A stretch of 64,000 nt of DNA. Source: Pseudomonadales bacterium (GTDB lineage: Bacteria > Pseudomonadota > Gammaproteobacteria > Pseudomonadales > Porticoccaceae). The translations under genes and the position numbers were made by a program. The notes beneath the pieces were generated by a model. It made no database searches. It was given only the letters and a program-made list of their open reading frames with translations, and was not told the origin of the DNA. The stretch covers positions 1,612,001-1,676,000 of the forward strand of contig JACKOF010000001.1 of NCBI GenBank assembly GCA_024234435.1, written 5' to 3'. Shown in pieces: positions 44,762 to 53,176 of this stretch (position 1 is its first letter; each line of letters begins with the position of its first letter).

Positions 44762-46428
44762 CAGGCACCTCTAGCCATTTTTTGGTTGGCAGATGAAAAA
44801 GAAAAATTAGGGAAGGATTCGTCGGCTTCTTTGTCTATCTCGTTAAAATAGCCTTCAGCTCCACCAAAATAGAACAACACCGAATGGGGTTTGCCCGGAA
44901 TATTTGCCCCCATAAACCAGGAACCAAGTGATGCGGCATCTCGCATTAATGTTGTATCCACCAAATCCTGCATGAGCTTGCCCCAGGCAGCAACAGCGTC
45001 AGGCTTTGCTTCAATAGAATCAAAGCCCTGCTCCTTCATGTATGTAATCGCTTTACCTATCCAGGTCATGGCCGCTTCGGTCACAGGCGGGACATTTGAA
45101 AACGGCGTCTGTGGCCCGGTAAGAATAAACATGTTAGGAAAACCATCTATCGCCATACCAAGATGGGTACGAGGACCATGCAACCAGCTCTCGGCGACCG
45201 TCTGTCCACCGCGCCCACGCACGTCAAGATTCATAAGCGGACCAGTAACGGCGTCGTAACCCATAGCAAAAATCAGAATATCGAAATCATGTTCACAATC
45301 ACCGACGCGAACCCCATTCGGCAAAATTTCTTCAATAGGTGTTGTACTGACATCAACCAGCTCAACATTTGGCCGGTTAAAACACTCATAGTAGAAATTA
45401 CAGACCGGGGGCCGCTTCAATGCGATAGGATAATAAGGACACAGAAGCTCGGCCGTTTCAGGGTTTTTAACAATACTGCGAATTTTTTTTCTCACAAATT
45501 CACAGGCCGCGGAGTTTGCACGCTCATTCGTGGTGATATCTGAAAATGTCTGAAAAATAAATCGAAATCCACCCGCTTCCCACCCCGCCTCAAAAATACG
45601 CTCCTGACCTTCGGCATCAACATCATCGAAAGCTACCGTCGCATCATCCATGGGAAATGCAAAAACCTGCTTTCGGGTTTGCTCGATAATGGCTTCGAAA
45701 TTATTTTTCTTGAACTCGTTCTCGTAACTATCCACCGGATAATTACGACCAGGCATTACATAATTTGGTGTACGCTGAAAAATACTTACATGCTCAGCCG
45801 TGTTAGCAACTGCTGTTAAAATTTGTACAGCAGTCGAACCACTGCCAATGATACCAACACGCTTCCCGGTAAAATCCACATGCTCTTTTGGCCAGCGACT
45901 AGGCAAATACCATTCGCCTTCAAAACTGTCGATTCCTTTAAAATCCGGTTTGCACGGAACCTCGAACCATCCCATCGCACTGATAAAGTATGTACAGGTG
46001 TAAACTTCTCCCTGCTCTGTCACAACCGTCCAAAGATTATTATCTTCGTTGTAATGCGCAGATTTCACACGAGTATTGAACTGGATGTCTTTGCGCAAGT
46101 CCAAACGGTCCACCACGTAACTCATATACTCCTGAACCTGTTGCCAGCCCGGCATACGTTCCGGCCAATCCCAGTCGTCATTGAGCTCTTTAGAGAAGAA
46201 AAAACAATAACCCCAGGATTCAGTATCCGTGCGTGCACCAGGATAACGATTCCAATACCAGGTGCCGCCAACATCACTGCCCTGTTCAAAGACGGAAGCC
46301 GTTAAACCGAGCTTACGCATTTCGTAAGCAGCTCTAATACCGGCAAACCCCGCACCAATAATAATGGAGTCAAAATGCTGAACGGTTTTAGAACTATCAA
46401 CCCCTGACTGGCTGGAAAGCGCAGACAT
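44761..46428 (-). CDS. Flavin monooxygenase, Baeyer-Villiger type
   Basis: 555 aa FAD/NADPH enzyme that would insert oxygen next to a ketone to form an ester or lactone. Two Rossmann motifs flank the signature: IIGAGFAGIRAAYEMRK (residues ~23-39) and GIIGSGSTAVQ (~192-202). GGTWYWNRYPGARTDTES is typical of cyclohexanone-monooxygenase-type BVMOs. The fingerprint FxGxxxHxxxWP reads FEGEWYLPSRWP (169-180), so its His is Leu175. It heads the operon to the SDR at 38069 and has a TTGACA/TAATTT promoter with an operator between the boxes. The substrate is unknown. Confidence 0.9.
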   Translation of the reverse strand: MSALSSQSGVDSSKTVQHFDSIIIGAGFAGIRAAYEMRKLGLTASVFEQGSDVGGTWYWNRYPGARTDTESWGYCFFFSKELNDDWDWPERMPGWQQVQEYMSYVVDRLDLRKDIQFNTRVKSAHYNEDNNLWTVVTEQGEVYTCTYFISAMGWFEVPCKPDFKGIDSFEGEWYLPSRWPKEHVDFTGKRVGIIGSGSTAVQILTAVANTAEHVSIFQRTPNYVMPGRNYPVDSYENEFKKNNFEAIIEQTRKQVFAFPMDDATVAFDDVDAEGQERIFEAGWEAGGFRFIFQTFSDITTNERANSAACEFVRKKIRSIVKNPETAELLCPYYPIALKRPPVCNFYYECFNRPNVELVDVSTTPIEEILPNGVRVGDCEHDFDILIFAMGYDAVTGPLMNLDVRGRGGQTVAESWLHGPRTHLGMAIDGFPNMFILTGPQTPFSNVPPVTEAAMTWIGKAITYMKEQGFDSIEAKPDAVAAWGKLMQDLVDTTLMRDAASLGSWFMGANIPGKPHSVLFYFGGAEGYFNEIDKEADESFPNFSFSSANQKMARGA

Positions 46429-46526
46429 AGTTATTCCCCTCTATTTGGTAAGACAAGCTTCTTAGCTTTGCAGTCAACAGGCACCAGTAGCTAGCACTCT
46501 GGCTGGTCAACGCGCCCATTAACCTC

Positions 46527-46564
46527 TAATTTTATTTGCGAGTAGTTGCTCGCAAATAAAATTA
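46527..46564. repeat. Perfect 16-bp inverted repeat at the BVMO promoter
   Basis: Arms TAATTTTATTTGCGAG (46527-46542) and its exact complement (46549-46564) flank a 6-base loop. The downstream arm overlaps the -10 box (46559-46564), so the repeat spans the likely transcription start and could be a second operator or a 5'-leader hairpin. Confidence 0.75.
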
Positions 46565-46587
46565 ACAACATTTATGTTGCATGTCAA
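46559..46587 (-). promoter_or_regulatory. BVMO promoter with CAACA-N4-TGTTG operator (site 1)
   Basis: On the minus strand TTGACA (46582-46587), a 17-base spacer and TAATTT (46559-46564). The palindrome CAACATTTATGTTG (46566-46579) fills the spacer, so a bound repressor would block RNA polymerase. Confidence 0.65.
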
Positions 46588-46897
46588 CTTCTGCAAAAAA
46601 ACCAAAAACCAAGTAAGCCAATGTTTTTTATAGTAATTTAAAATATCAATTTATAAAAAAGTGTAAATTTAGTCCTGAAATGAAAAAAAACACCTAATTA
46701 AGCGAGCTATTACTCTCTTTTATAAAAAATAATTAATAAAGAAATCGACGTTTACAACCAAAATAAGGAAAGGCATACCAAGAAATTTGTTTGGCCAAAA
46801 ACCTGTTTCAGCCCAAATAAACGTGAAAGAACACCGATAGAACCGGTACCAGAAGAAAATAAATAATAGCTCTCAGATGAGAGTTGGGGGGATAAGA

Positions 46898-46933
46898 AAA
46901 AGGGCAAACCGTTAAACAACAGCTTGCCCTTTT
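46898..46933 (-). terminator. Intrinsic terminator after membrane protein gene
   Basis: On the minus strand AAAAGGGCAA, a 16-base loop, then TTGCCCTTTTTC. A 10-bp stem with a T-tract, 20 bases after the stop of the gene at 46953. Confidence 0.8.
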
Positions 46934-46952
46934 ATTGCAAAAAAGAACGAAA

Positions 46953-47690
46953 TCAAGCGGGCTGAGTAACGTACTGTGCTCGCAACTCTGAACGCTGACG
47001 GTACAATTCTTTCAGCACGCAATAACTGTATACCGAGAAAAATGCAAAACCCCAAGTGCCAAAAACAATAAAGAAATTCCAGCTACCACCAACCGCAAAA
47101 GGCCCTGTTGGCACAAAAGCAATCAATGTTAATGGCAGGAATATCACACCAACTGCTACGGCTGCCCAACCTGCCCATGTTGGGAAGACTTTTTGCTCGT
47201 GATTAAATATTGTATAAAAACCAATGCCCAACAGCTGCATACCCGTGATCCAGTAAGTCATATCGTAGATATACCACGTGAAAGAATGCACCATTTTGAT
47301 AACGTTAGGATCAACAACACCAACAAATGTCGCACAAGACAGCCAAATTGCCGGGCAGAATGCCAACAACCAGCCAGTTAAAATACCGCCGGCAAGCTCG
47401 AGGTTGCTAAAAACAGAGCTGCCCCCGTTCTGCACCATAATATCGGCAAGTACCATCGACCAGGCAACATAAAGAAGCCCAACAACAGTGCTGCCCGCCA
47501 TACCAATCTTGATATGGTCATTGAACTTGCCGTAATACTCTGCGATCAATTCAGCACCGGTCATATCAACAAAATTCGGTGGCGGCGCGTTGTGACCAAA
47601 GCCAATCCAGAAAATCAAATAGGTAATAACAAAAACCGGCCCGCACCATGCAAAGCCGATAGTCAACGTATTTTTAGTTAACGGATTCAT
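46953..47690 (-). CDS. Integral membrane protein of unknown function in catabolic island
   Basis: 245 aa with about six transmembrane helices (FAWCGPVFVITYLIFWIGFG; AGSTVVGLLYVAWSMVLADI; GGILTGWLLAFCPAIWLSC; a segment near WYIYDMTYWITGMQLLGIG; AAVAVGVIFLPLTLIAFVP; NFFIVFGTWGFAFFSVY). I do not recognise a named family. It is a single-gene unit with its own terminator, and a GTTCAAA-T-TTTGAAC palindrome lies upstream. Its position between the BVMO operon and a TonB receptor suggests a role in uptake or membrane handling of the hydrophobic substrate; this is inference. Confidence 0.7.
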   Translation of the reverse strand: MNPLTKNTLTIGFAWCGPVFVITYLIFWIGFGHNAPPPNFVDMTGAELIAEYYGKFNDHIKIGMAGSTVVGLLYVAWSMVLADIMVQNGGSSVFSNLELAGGILTGWLLAFCPAIWLSCATFVGVVDPNVIKMVHSFTWYIYDMTYWITGMQLLGIGFYTIFNHEQKVFPTWAGWAAVAVGVIFLPLTLIAFVPTGPFAVGGSWNFFIVFGTWGFAFFSVYSYCVLKELYRQRSELRAQYVTQPA

Positions 47691-47724
47691 AATCCATACC
47701 TCTTATTTATTTTAAAAAAAATTT

Positions 47725-47739
47725 GTTCAAATTTTGAAC
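47725..47739. promoter_or_regulatory. Palindrome GTTCAAA-T-TTTGAAC
   Basis: Perfect 7-bp arms, 35 bases before the membrane protein start. It differs from both the CAACA site and the GACTCAAA site, so another regulator may bind. Confidence 0.35.
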
Positions 47740-47913
47740 TTTCTGCACGGAGTTACGCGCAAAACTCATAAAAATGGTGCCCTACACTGAACATGGCACC
47801 CTACCATACCAGCTTAAAAAAATGAGCAGGAGCTGCCACCATTAAGGTAACGCAAACCGTTGCAACTCCCTTATGCTCCAAAAGCCGGGCTAAAACAGCA
47901 CCAGCTAGTAGGA

Positions 47914-47939
47914 AAAAGCCCTCCAAATCGCAGAGGGCA
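47914..47939 (-). terminator. Intrinsic terminator of TonB receptor gene
   Basis: On the minus strand GCCCTC-TGCGATTTG-GAGGGC followed by TTTTTCC. A 6-bp GC-rich stem with a T-tract, about 108 bases after the stop. Confidence 0.7.
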
Positions 47940-48047
47940 TATAATCAATTCAACTTACGGTAACCAAAAGTGGCGAAATATTAAGTACTTAAAATTACAC
48001 CACTTCCGTTACCAGGACTTCATTCATTGATCAGTAATTTAACTATT

Positions 48048-50462
48048 TTAGAAATTATAAGTAACCTGTAATCCCCAAGTGCGAGGCTCACCAATAATGG
48101 TAGCGTTGGTTGCTGTCACACCAGCTAATGGCAAACCGCCACGCTCATACTCTTCATCCGTGGCATTACGCAGGAAAGCAACAGCTGTAAAACCGGTTCC
48201 CGCTATATCTGCCAATGAAGCACGGAAATTAAGCAGCTCATAGCTATCCAACTCAGTGCCTGGGCCAATGGAATCATTCAAGTTACTAAAGTACGTATCA
48301 TCATTACTGTAGTAATCACCACGGAAGGTCAAGTCACCAAGTCCATCCAGATGAGTCTGTGTCATGAAGTAGACAGACCACTGGTACTCAGGAGCATCTG
48401 CATATGGTCCAAACTCGAAGTTGTAACCCACCACATCACCCAGGGGCTTGGTAAATTCCGCATCAGTGTAGGCAAAAGCACCACCCACTTCCAACCAGTC
48501 CGTGAGGTCAAACTGAGCATCAATCTCAACCCCTTTCACTTCAGCTTCTTCCACATTACCGGTCAGGGAAGTGATCTGCAGGTACACAGTACGTTGCACA
48601 TCTTCAATCACCTGCTTGTAAGCTGCAACGTTAATACGTGCCGGAATACCAGCGAGGTCACCCGAAAACTTCCATCCTGCCTCAATATCCTGGGCTTTTT
48701 CAGGTTTGAATGAATCTGGAACGATACCATTGGGTGTTACATTGATACTGGTCAGGTTAAAACCACCGGTGCGCCAGCTACCGCGATGCGCCAGGTAAAC
48801 CATGTTTTCTTCATTGATACGATAATCCAATGAGATCAGCCAGCTGGGGCGATCAACCTTAATCGTCGAGCTTGGCGGTACCAAACCAAAATAGGCACTA
48901 TCAGACTTATGCTGAATAGTCACTTCTTCCCACGTGTGACGACCACCAACAGTCAGATTCAACGCCTCAGTCAGTGCGTAAGTTGCCTGCGCAAACACCG
49001 ACTTGGATTCGTCTTCCACTTCAGCATGATAGGTAAACTCCGGACCAAAAGGGTCAGTGGTGTAATCAGCAATAAATTTCAAAGGAATATTGTTTTCAAA
49101 CTTCTCTTTGTAGTAATACACACCAGCAATGTAGCTCAGGTCACCACCAAACAAATCTCCAGATATCTGAAGCTCATCGGAAAACTGATCATAGTTATAC
49201 TGGTAGCCATTACCAAAAGCACCGGTATCTGTTTCGTTACCCATTTTCAGCAACATGAAAGGAGAACCGTCCACATCCGTAGACTGAAAAGACTCGTTAA
49301 CGTTATAACCAATAATATTTTTCAACGTCATTGAATCACTGATTTCAAACACCGTTGTATTGGTAAACAATTTTTGATTAATAACGCTGTCATTGGATTC
49401 ATTATTAATCACTTCGTCATAGTCAAGCTGGGCATTTGCCGCGTCAACATAACTGCCGAAGCCGGTAAAGCCCATTTGCTGACCAAGCTCCAGTAATCTG
49501 GGGTTATCATCAAGCGCCCCGGGTGCCAACAGAACACCTTCAGGGTATAAAAAAGAAGCAAACAGCAAATCACCTACGTCAATACTGGGATTATTGGGGT
49601 TCGGCTCACCTTGTGCACAAACTCCGCCCACAATGGATAAACACTCATAGGCATTACGCACTTTCAAGCCTTCGGTTTTCCCACGATGTTCTGCGTAATA
49701 ACCCATAAAATGGTTTTGCAACCGATCGCCATTAAAAGACAAACTCAGACGCACGTTTTCGGTATCGTCCTCTGCCAGCTCATCGCCGTTGTAGAGGTTG
49801 TCCTGCCAGCCATCACGGGTTCGACGCAGCCCCGACACCCTCATCGCCAGCTCATCCGTCAACGGAATATTAACCGCACCTTCAAACTCCCTCGCATCAA
49901 AACTGCCAATACCTGCAGTGACATAACCGCCAAACTCATTTTCAGGCCTTTTCGCCTGATAAAGCACCGCTCCACCAGTAGCGTTACGACCAAACAGGGT
50001 TCCCTGAGGGCCTTTCAGCACCTGAATCGACTCCATATCGAAGAATGAACTGGCCGAAACGCCGGTCGTTTGAACTTCATTGACGTAAGCCAGTACTGCG
50101 GGCTGTGAATTGGAAAATGAGTCAACCGTCTGCCCACGAAGAGAATAATTCAGCTGATTAGACGAGTTAGTGACTCTAACCTGCAGACCCGGTGTGCTCA
50201 CTTGTAAATCAGCTTCTGTATCTATACCCCGTTGCTTGATTTGCTCTGCTCCAAAAGCTGACACCGCAATAGGAACATCCTGCAAACTTTCTTCCTTGCG
50301 ACGGGCAGTGACAACCACCTCATCAATAGACCGCTTTGCTCCGGCTTCACCCTCTTCAGCGTGTGCCAACTGAGCACCGACAATCCCCGAAATAGCGACT
50401 GACAGGGAAGACAACAACAAACCACTTTTCAATAATGATTGGTGTGTTTTCTTAGTATCCAT
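48048..50462 (-). CDS. TonB-dependent outer-membrane receptor
   Basis: 804 aa. A signal peptide (SGLLLSSLSVAISGIVGAQLAHA) is followed by a TonB-box region (IDEVVVTARRKEESLQDVPIAVSAF), a plug domain (residues ~55-170, with SSFFDMESIQVLKGPQGTLFGRNATGGAV) and a 22-stranded barrel ending in GLQVTYNF with a C-terminal Phe. This type is common in marine Gammaproteobacteria for uptake of hydrophobic or large molecules rather than siderophores. It is a single-gene unit with a TTGACA promoter overlapping a CAACA-N4-TGTTG operator, so it probably imports the substrate of this island. Confidence 0.93.
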   Translation of the reverse strand: MDTKKTHQSLLKSGLLLSSLSVAISGIVGAQLAHAEEGEAGAKRSIDEVVVTARRKEESLQDVPIAVSAFGAEQIKQRGIDTEADLQVSTPGLQVRVTNSSNQLNYSLRGQTVDSFSNSQPAVLAYVNEVQTTGVSASSFFDMESIQVLKGPQGTLFGRNATGGAVLYQAKRPENEFGGYVTAGIGSFDAREFEGAVNIPLTDELAMRVSGLRRTRDGWQDNLYNGDELAEDDTENVRLSLSFNGDRLQNHFMGYYAEHRGKTEGLKVRNAYECLSIVGGVCAQGEPNPNNPSIDVGDLLFASFLYPEGVLLAPGALDDNPRLLELGQQMGFTGFGSYVDAANAQLDYDEVINNESNDSVINQKLFTNTTVFEISDSMTLKNIIGYNVNESFQSTDVDGSPFMLLKMGNETDTGAFGNGYQYNYDQFSDELQISGDLFGGDLSYIAGVYYYKEKFENNIPLKFIADYTTDPFGPEFTYHAEVEDESKSVFAQATYALTEALNLTVGGRHTWEEVTIQHKSDSAYFGLVPPSSTIKVDRPSWLISLDYRINEENMVYLAHRGSWRTGGFNLTSINVTPNGIVPDSFKPEKAQDIEAGWKFSGDLAGIPARINVAAYKQVIEDVQRTVYLQITSLTGNVEEAEVKGVEIDAQFDLTDWLEVGGAFAYTDAEFTKPLGDVVGYNFEFGPYADAPEYQWSVYFMTQTHLDGLGDLTFRGDYYSNDDTYFSNLNDSIGPGTELDSYELLNFRASLADIAGTGFTAVAFLRNATDEEYERGGLPLAGVTATNATIIGEPRTWGLQVTYNF

Positions 50463-50520
50463 TTATAACTTACCCCTCTAATTATTATTCACGTGCACAA
50501 GCGAACGTCATGCTGAAAAA

Positions 50521-50560
50521 ACAATAGCATCGTTAATATTTTGTGTCAACATAAGTGTTG
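50521..50560 (-). promoter_or_regulatory. TonB receptor promoter with CAACA-N4-TGTTG operator (site 2)
   Basis: On the minus strand TTGACA (50544-50549), a 17-base spacer and TATTGT (50521-50526). CAACATAAGTGTTG (50547-50560) overlaps the -35 box. The identical 14-mer recurs at 62670. Confidence 0.68.
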
Positions 50561-50721
50561 TATAATTGAAAACAAAAAAATACACTATAACTATCTGTTA
50601 TATATAGCTTTTAAAAAAATAAAAACATAATAAACAATAGGCTGCTAACTTATTCTACATGAATGTTTTATGCAGATAGCACGAAGGAGAGGGATATAAA
50701 CAAAGGCTGGCGAATCAGCAC

Positions 50722-50988
50722 TCAAAAATAGACATACTTAAAAGCCCCAATCATCAAGAGAACTAACAATATCCAGATATGATAGAAGTTTCTAAAAATA
50801 TGGTTTGCCCGGAATATTTCCATATAGGAAACACCGATCAAATATACTTTTGCAGAGGACAAAATAATGACGATATAGATAGCAACGTCGGTGAGGTTTT
50901 CCTCCACTAACACCCAAGTCAACAGTGTAACAACGACCAGCAGCGCCCAAACCAGTATCGCATTATCAATCAGCTTGTGAAGAGTCAT
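50722..50988 (-). CDS. Cytochrome c oxidase subunit IV-family membrane protein (NorF-like)
   Basis: 88 aa with three transmembrane helices (AILVWALLVVVTLLTWVLVE; DVAIYIVIILSSAKVYLIGV; IWILLVLLMIGAFKYVYF). This matches the prokaryotic COX4/NorF family. In nitric-oxide reductase or oxidase operons it aids assembly or activity. Here no norCB or cox catalytic subunit is near. It is the last gene of a seven-gene minus-strand catabolic operon, 4 bases after the NorE-like gene. Its task is unclear; the pair may help an electron-transfer chain used by this pathway. Confidence 0.75.
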   Translation of the reverse strand: MTLHKLIDNAILVWALLVVVTLLTWVLVEENLTDVAIYIVIILSSAKVYLIGVSYMEIFRANHIFRNFYHIWILLVLLMIGAFKYVYF

Positions 50989-50992
50989 AGCC

Positions 50993-51586
50993 TCACCTCA
51001 ACAAATACAAAACAAGAAATAGGTAAATCCACAACAAATCAACCATGTGCCAGTAAATACCAATGCTTTCAGCTGTGCTAATCGTTCGTTTATCAGCCCC
51101 GCTTTTTAACCAGTTAAAAACCATTAGCAATGCAATTAGCCCACCAATCACATGACAGAAATGAATAAAGGTTAAAAGGAAATAGAACGTAAAAAACGTG
51201 TTCTCAACGAGGCTAATACCGGCAGAAAACTTTTCGTAGTACTCATATAACTTAAATGCAACAAACAGCAATCCAAATAACATCGAACCCGCAAGTAACA
51301 AACGAGCCTTCGCAGCACAGGACCCCATTGCCCTCAAGCTCTGAACTAATAACCAGGAACTGGTTATCAGAATAATGGTGTTTACAAACCCAATCGTCGC
51401 ATTCAGCGACTGTTGAGACTGGCCAAAAAGGTCGGGGGCCGCGACTTTTTCTGTCAGAAACACAAGAAAAAACAAACTGAATATTGCCAGATCAATACCA
51501 ACAAATATCCAGACCCCCTTATTAGCAAAAGAGACTAATGGTCGGTCTGAATATTGCTCCGCGCCAGGTGTGGAGTTTTGTTGCAT
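50993..51586 (-). CDS. Cytochrome c oxidase subunit III-family protein (NorE-like)
   Basis: 197 aa with five transmembrane helices, matching the COX3/NorE family (GVWIFVGIDLAIFSLFFLVF; TFYFLLTFIHFCHVIGGLIA; HMVDLLWIYLFLVLYLLR with the conserved His). COX3 proteins bind lipid and support the oxidase; NorE is an accessory of nitric-oxide reductase. No catalytic haem-copper subunit lies nearby. It follows the SDR gene by 55 bases and precedes the NorF-like gene. Orphan pairs like this are unexplained. Confidence 0.78.
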   Translation of the reverse strand: MQQNSTPGAEQYSDRPLVSFANKGVWIFVGIDLAIFSLFFLVFLTEKVAAPDLFGQSQQSLNATIGFVNTIILITSSWLLVQSLRAMGSCAAKARLLLAGSMLFGLLFVAFKLYEYYEKFSAGISLVENTFFTFYFLLTFIHFCHVIGGLIALLMVFNWLKSGADKRTISTAESIGIYWHMVDLLWIYLFLVLYLLR

Positions 51587-51641
51587 AAGTATTCCCTAAC
51601 AACTCACGGATAAACCGCGGCCACTAAACTTCATCACAGCA

Positions 51642-52388
51642 TCAATGGGCTAGCATGCCGCCATCAATAATCTGTTCCGTTCCGGTAATAAAGGAGGACT
51701 CGTCAGAAGCTAGGAATACAACCAAGCTAGAAACTTCAGATGGTTCAGCAAGCCTCGACAGGGGAATCATGGAAGTAGCCTTGCCCCCGGTGTCATTGGT
51801 TGCCGCCGCCATCATCGGTGTTTTGATAAAGCCGGGATGCACAGAATTAACCCGAATATTCTTGGGGCCATACTCAATCGCCACTTGCTTGGTCATTCCA
51901 CGAACAGCAAATTTGCTGGCCACATAAGCAATGTTAGGCGCACCATAAACAGCAGCGATACCAGCAATAGAAGAAACATTAATAATAGAACCACCACCGG
52001 CCTTTTCCATGGATGGAAGCACTGCCTGCATACCCAGAAAAACCCCCAGCTGGTTGACATCACAGACTTTCTGAAACTCATCTTCGGAGGTCCCTTGGAT
52101 ATCCGCAACCGGGCCAAGTAATCCGGCATTACTTACCAGCACGTTTATCGTTCCGAACTTCGCCTCACCCTGCTCAACCACCTTTGCCCAATCTTGGGCA
52201 GATGCCACATTGTGTTTAATAAACAATGCGTTTTCACCAAGCTCGTCAGCCAGCGCTTGACCGTCCTTATCATTAATATCGGTCATGATGACTTTCGCAC
52301 CTTCCTCAACCATCATTTTCACATGAGCAGCGCCCATGCCTTGCGAAGCTCCAGTAACAATTGCTACCTTTCCAGACAAACGCCCCAT
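51642..52388 (-). CDS. SDR oxidoreductase (hydroxyacyl/hydroxysteroid dehydrogenase-like)
   Basis: 248 aa classical SDR: VAIVTGASQGMGAAHVKMM, NVLVSNAGLLGP, catalytic YVASKFAVRGMTKQVAIEYG and the C-terminal TGTEQIIDGGMLAH, a sequence type frequent among 3-alpha/20-beta-hydroxysteroid and cyclohexanol dehydrogenases. It would oxidise a secondary alcohol to a ketone, which could then be the BVMO substrate. Order and 27-base spacing place it in the operon headed by the hydratase at 55015. The substrate is inferred, not shown. Confidence 0.88.
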   Translation of the reverse strand: MGRLSGKVAIVTGASQGMGAAHVKMMVEEGAKVIMTDINDKDGQALADELGENALFIKHNVASAQDWAKVVEQGEAKFGTINVLVSNAGLLGPVADIQGTSEDEFQKVCDVNQLGVFLGMQAVLPSMEKAGGGSIINVSSIAGIAAVYGAPNIAYVASKFAVRGMTKQVAIEYGPKNIRVNSVHPGFIKTPMMAAATNDTGGKATSMIPLSRLAEPSEVSSLVVFLASDESSFITGTEQIIDGGMLAH

Positions 52389-52415
52389 TTCAGTCTCCTC
52401 AATTTAAGTATTAAG

Positions 52416-53165
52416 TTATTTTTTGTTCTTTAAAAAACCGGTAAAACCTTCCAGAGCATCATCCCGCTGATACCCTTCTAAAGTGACCTCAGATTCCCAG
52501 GCGAATGCTTCATCCAGCGGCATATTAAATCCCTGGTAAGCCAGCTCTTTGGTTTTTTGCACAGCCCAGGGACTATAGCTGGCAATGGTTGTAGCCCAAC
52601 CCATGGCATGAGCCAACACCTGGTCATCATCCACAACCGCTTGTGCCAGACCGATTTCGGCAGCTTCTTCGCCACCGACATATTTAGACAGTAACAGCAA
52701 CTCCAAAGCTTTGCTCATGCCGATCAATCGCGTCAGGCGTTGCGACTGCTGGGCGCCTTGTACGGCACCACGCCGCAAACCTGACAAGCCAATCGTTGAG
52801 CTTCTGCCCACCACTCGAAGATCGCAAGCCAACGCAAGCGCAAATCCACCACCTACCGCATAACCATTAATGGCTGCAATAAACGGCTTCCAGATTGGCC
52901 ACGGACGGGGGATCGGCGGCAAGGGTTCGGCACCTGGGCCGAATACACCTTTATCGGCATAAGCATCAATATCGCCACCGGAAGAGAACGCCTTGTCGCC
53001 CGCACCAGTAATAACAGCCACCCTGATATCATCATCTTTGATGATTTTCTCGTAGGCTTTCTCAAGCCCTTCACGCATTGGGGGGTCTACTGCATTGCGT
53101 TTTTTCTGATTATCGAGAACGATAAGTGCAATATGATCTTCAACACTAAAATGTACTTCACCCAT
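52416..53165 (-). CDS. Enoyl-CoA hydratase/isomerase family protein
   Basis: 249 aa crotonase-fold enzyme. DKAFSSGGDIDAYADKG (oxyanion hole), AAINGYAVGGGFALALACDLRV and the IGLSGLRRGAVQGAQQSQRLTR segment are seen. The last replaces the usual catalytic Glu with a Gln/Arg-rich stretch, so it may not be a simple hydratase; isomerase or dehalogenase-like activity is possible. It lies between the HMG-CoA-lyase-like gene and the SDR gene, 11 and 27 bases apart. Confidence 0.83.
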   Translation of the reverse strand: MGEVHFSVEDHIALIVLDNQKKRNAVDPPMREGLEKAYEKIIKDDDIRVAVITGAGDKAFSSGGDIDAYADKGVFGPGAEPLPPIPRPWPIWKPFIAAINGYAVGGGFALALACDLRVVGRSSTIGLSGLRRGAVQGAQQSQRLTRLIGMSKALELLLLSKYVGGEEAAEIGLAQAVVDDDQVLAHAMGWATTIASYSPWAVQKTKELAYQGFNMPLDEAFAWESEVTLEGYQRDDALEGFTGFLKNKK

Positions 53166-53176
53166 AATTCATTCCA

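Larger units (their letters stand above)
46429..46952. other. Long AT-rich intergenic region upstream of the BVMO operon
   Basis: 524 bases. It holds the BVMO promoter and operator, a perfect 16-bp inverted repeat and the terminator of the membrane protein gene. Nothing else was recognised. The middle part (46600-46890) is AT-rich with no frame worth calling. Confidence 0.5.
47691..48047. other. Intergenic region between TonB receptor and membrane protein genes
   Basis: 357 bases with no gene. It holds a 15-bp palindrome GTTCAAA-T-TTTGAAC (47725-47739), which may regulate the membrane protein gene, and the terminator of the TonB receptor gene. Confidence 0.5.

Noticed and set aside
45823..46305. 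160-codon plus-strand frame over the BVMO gene
   Set aside because: Antisense to a gene with clear flavin-enzyme motifs; a shadow frame.
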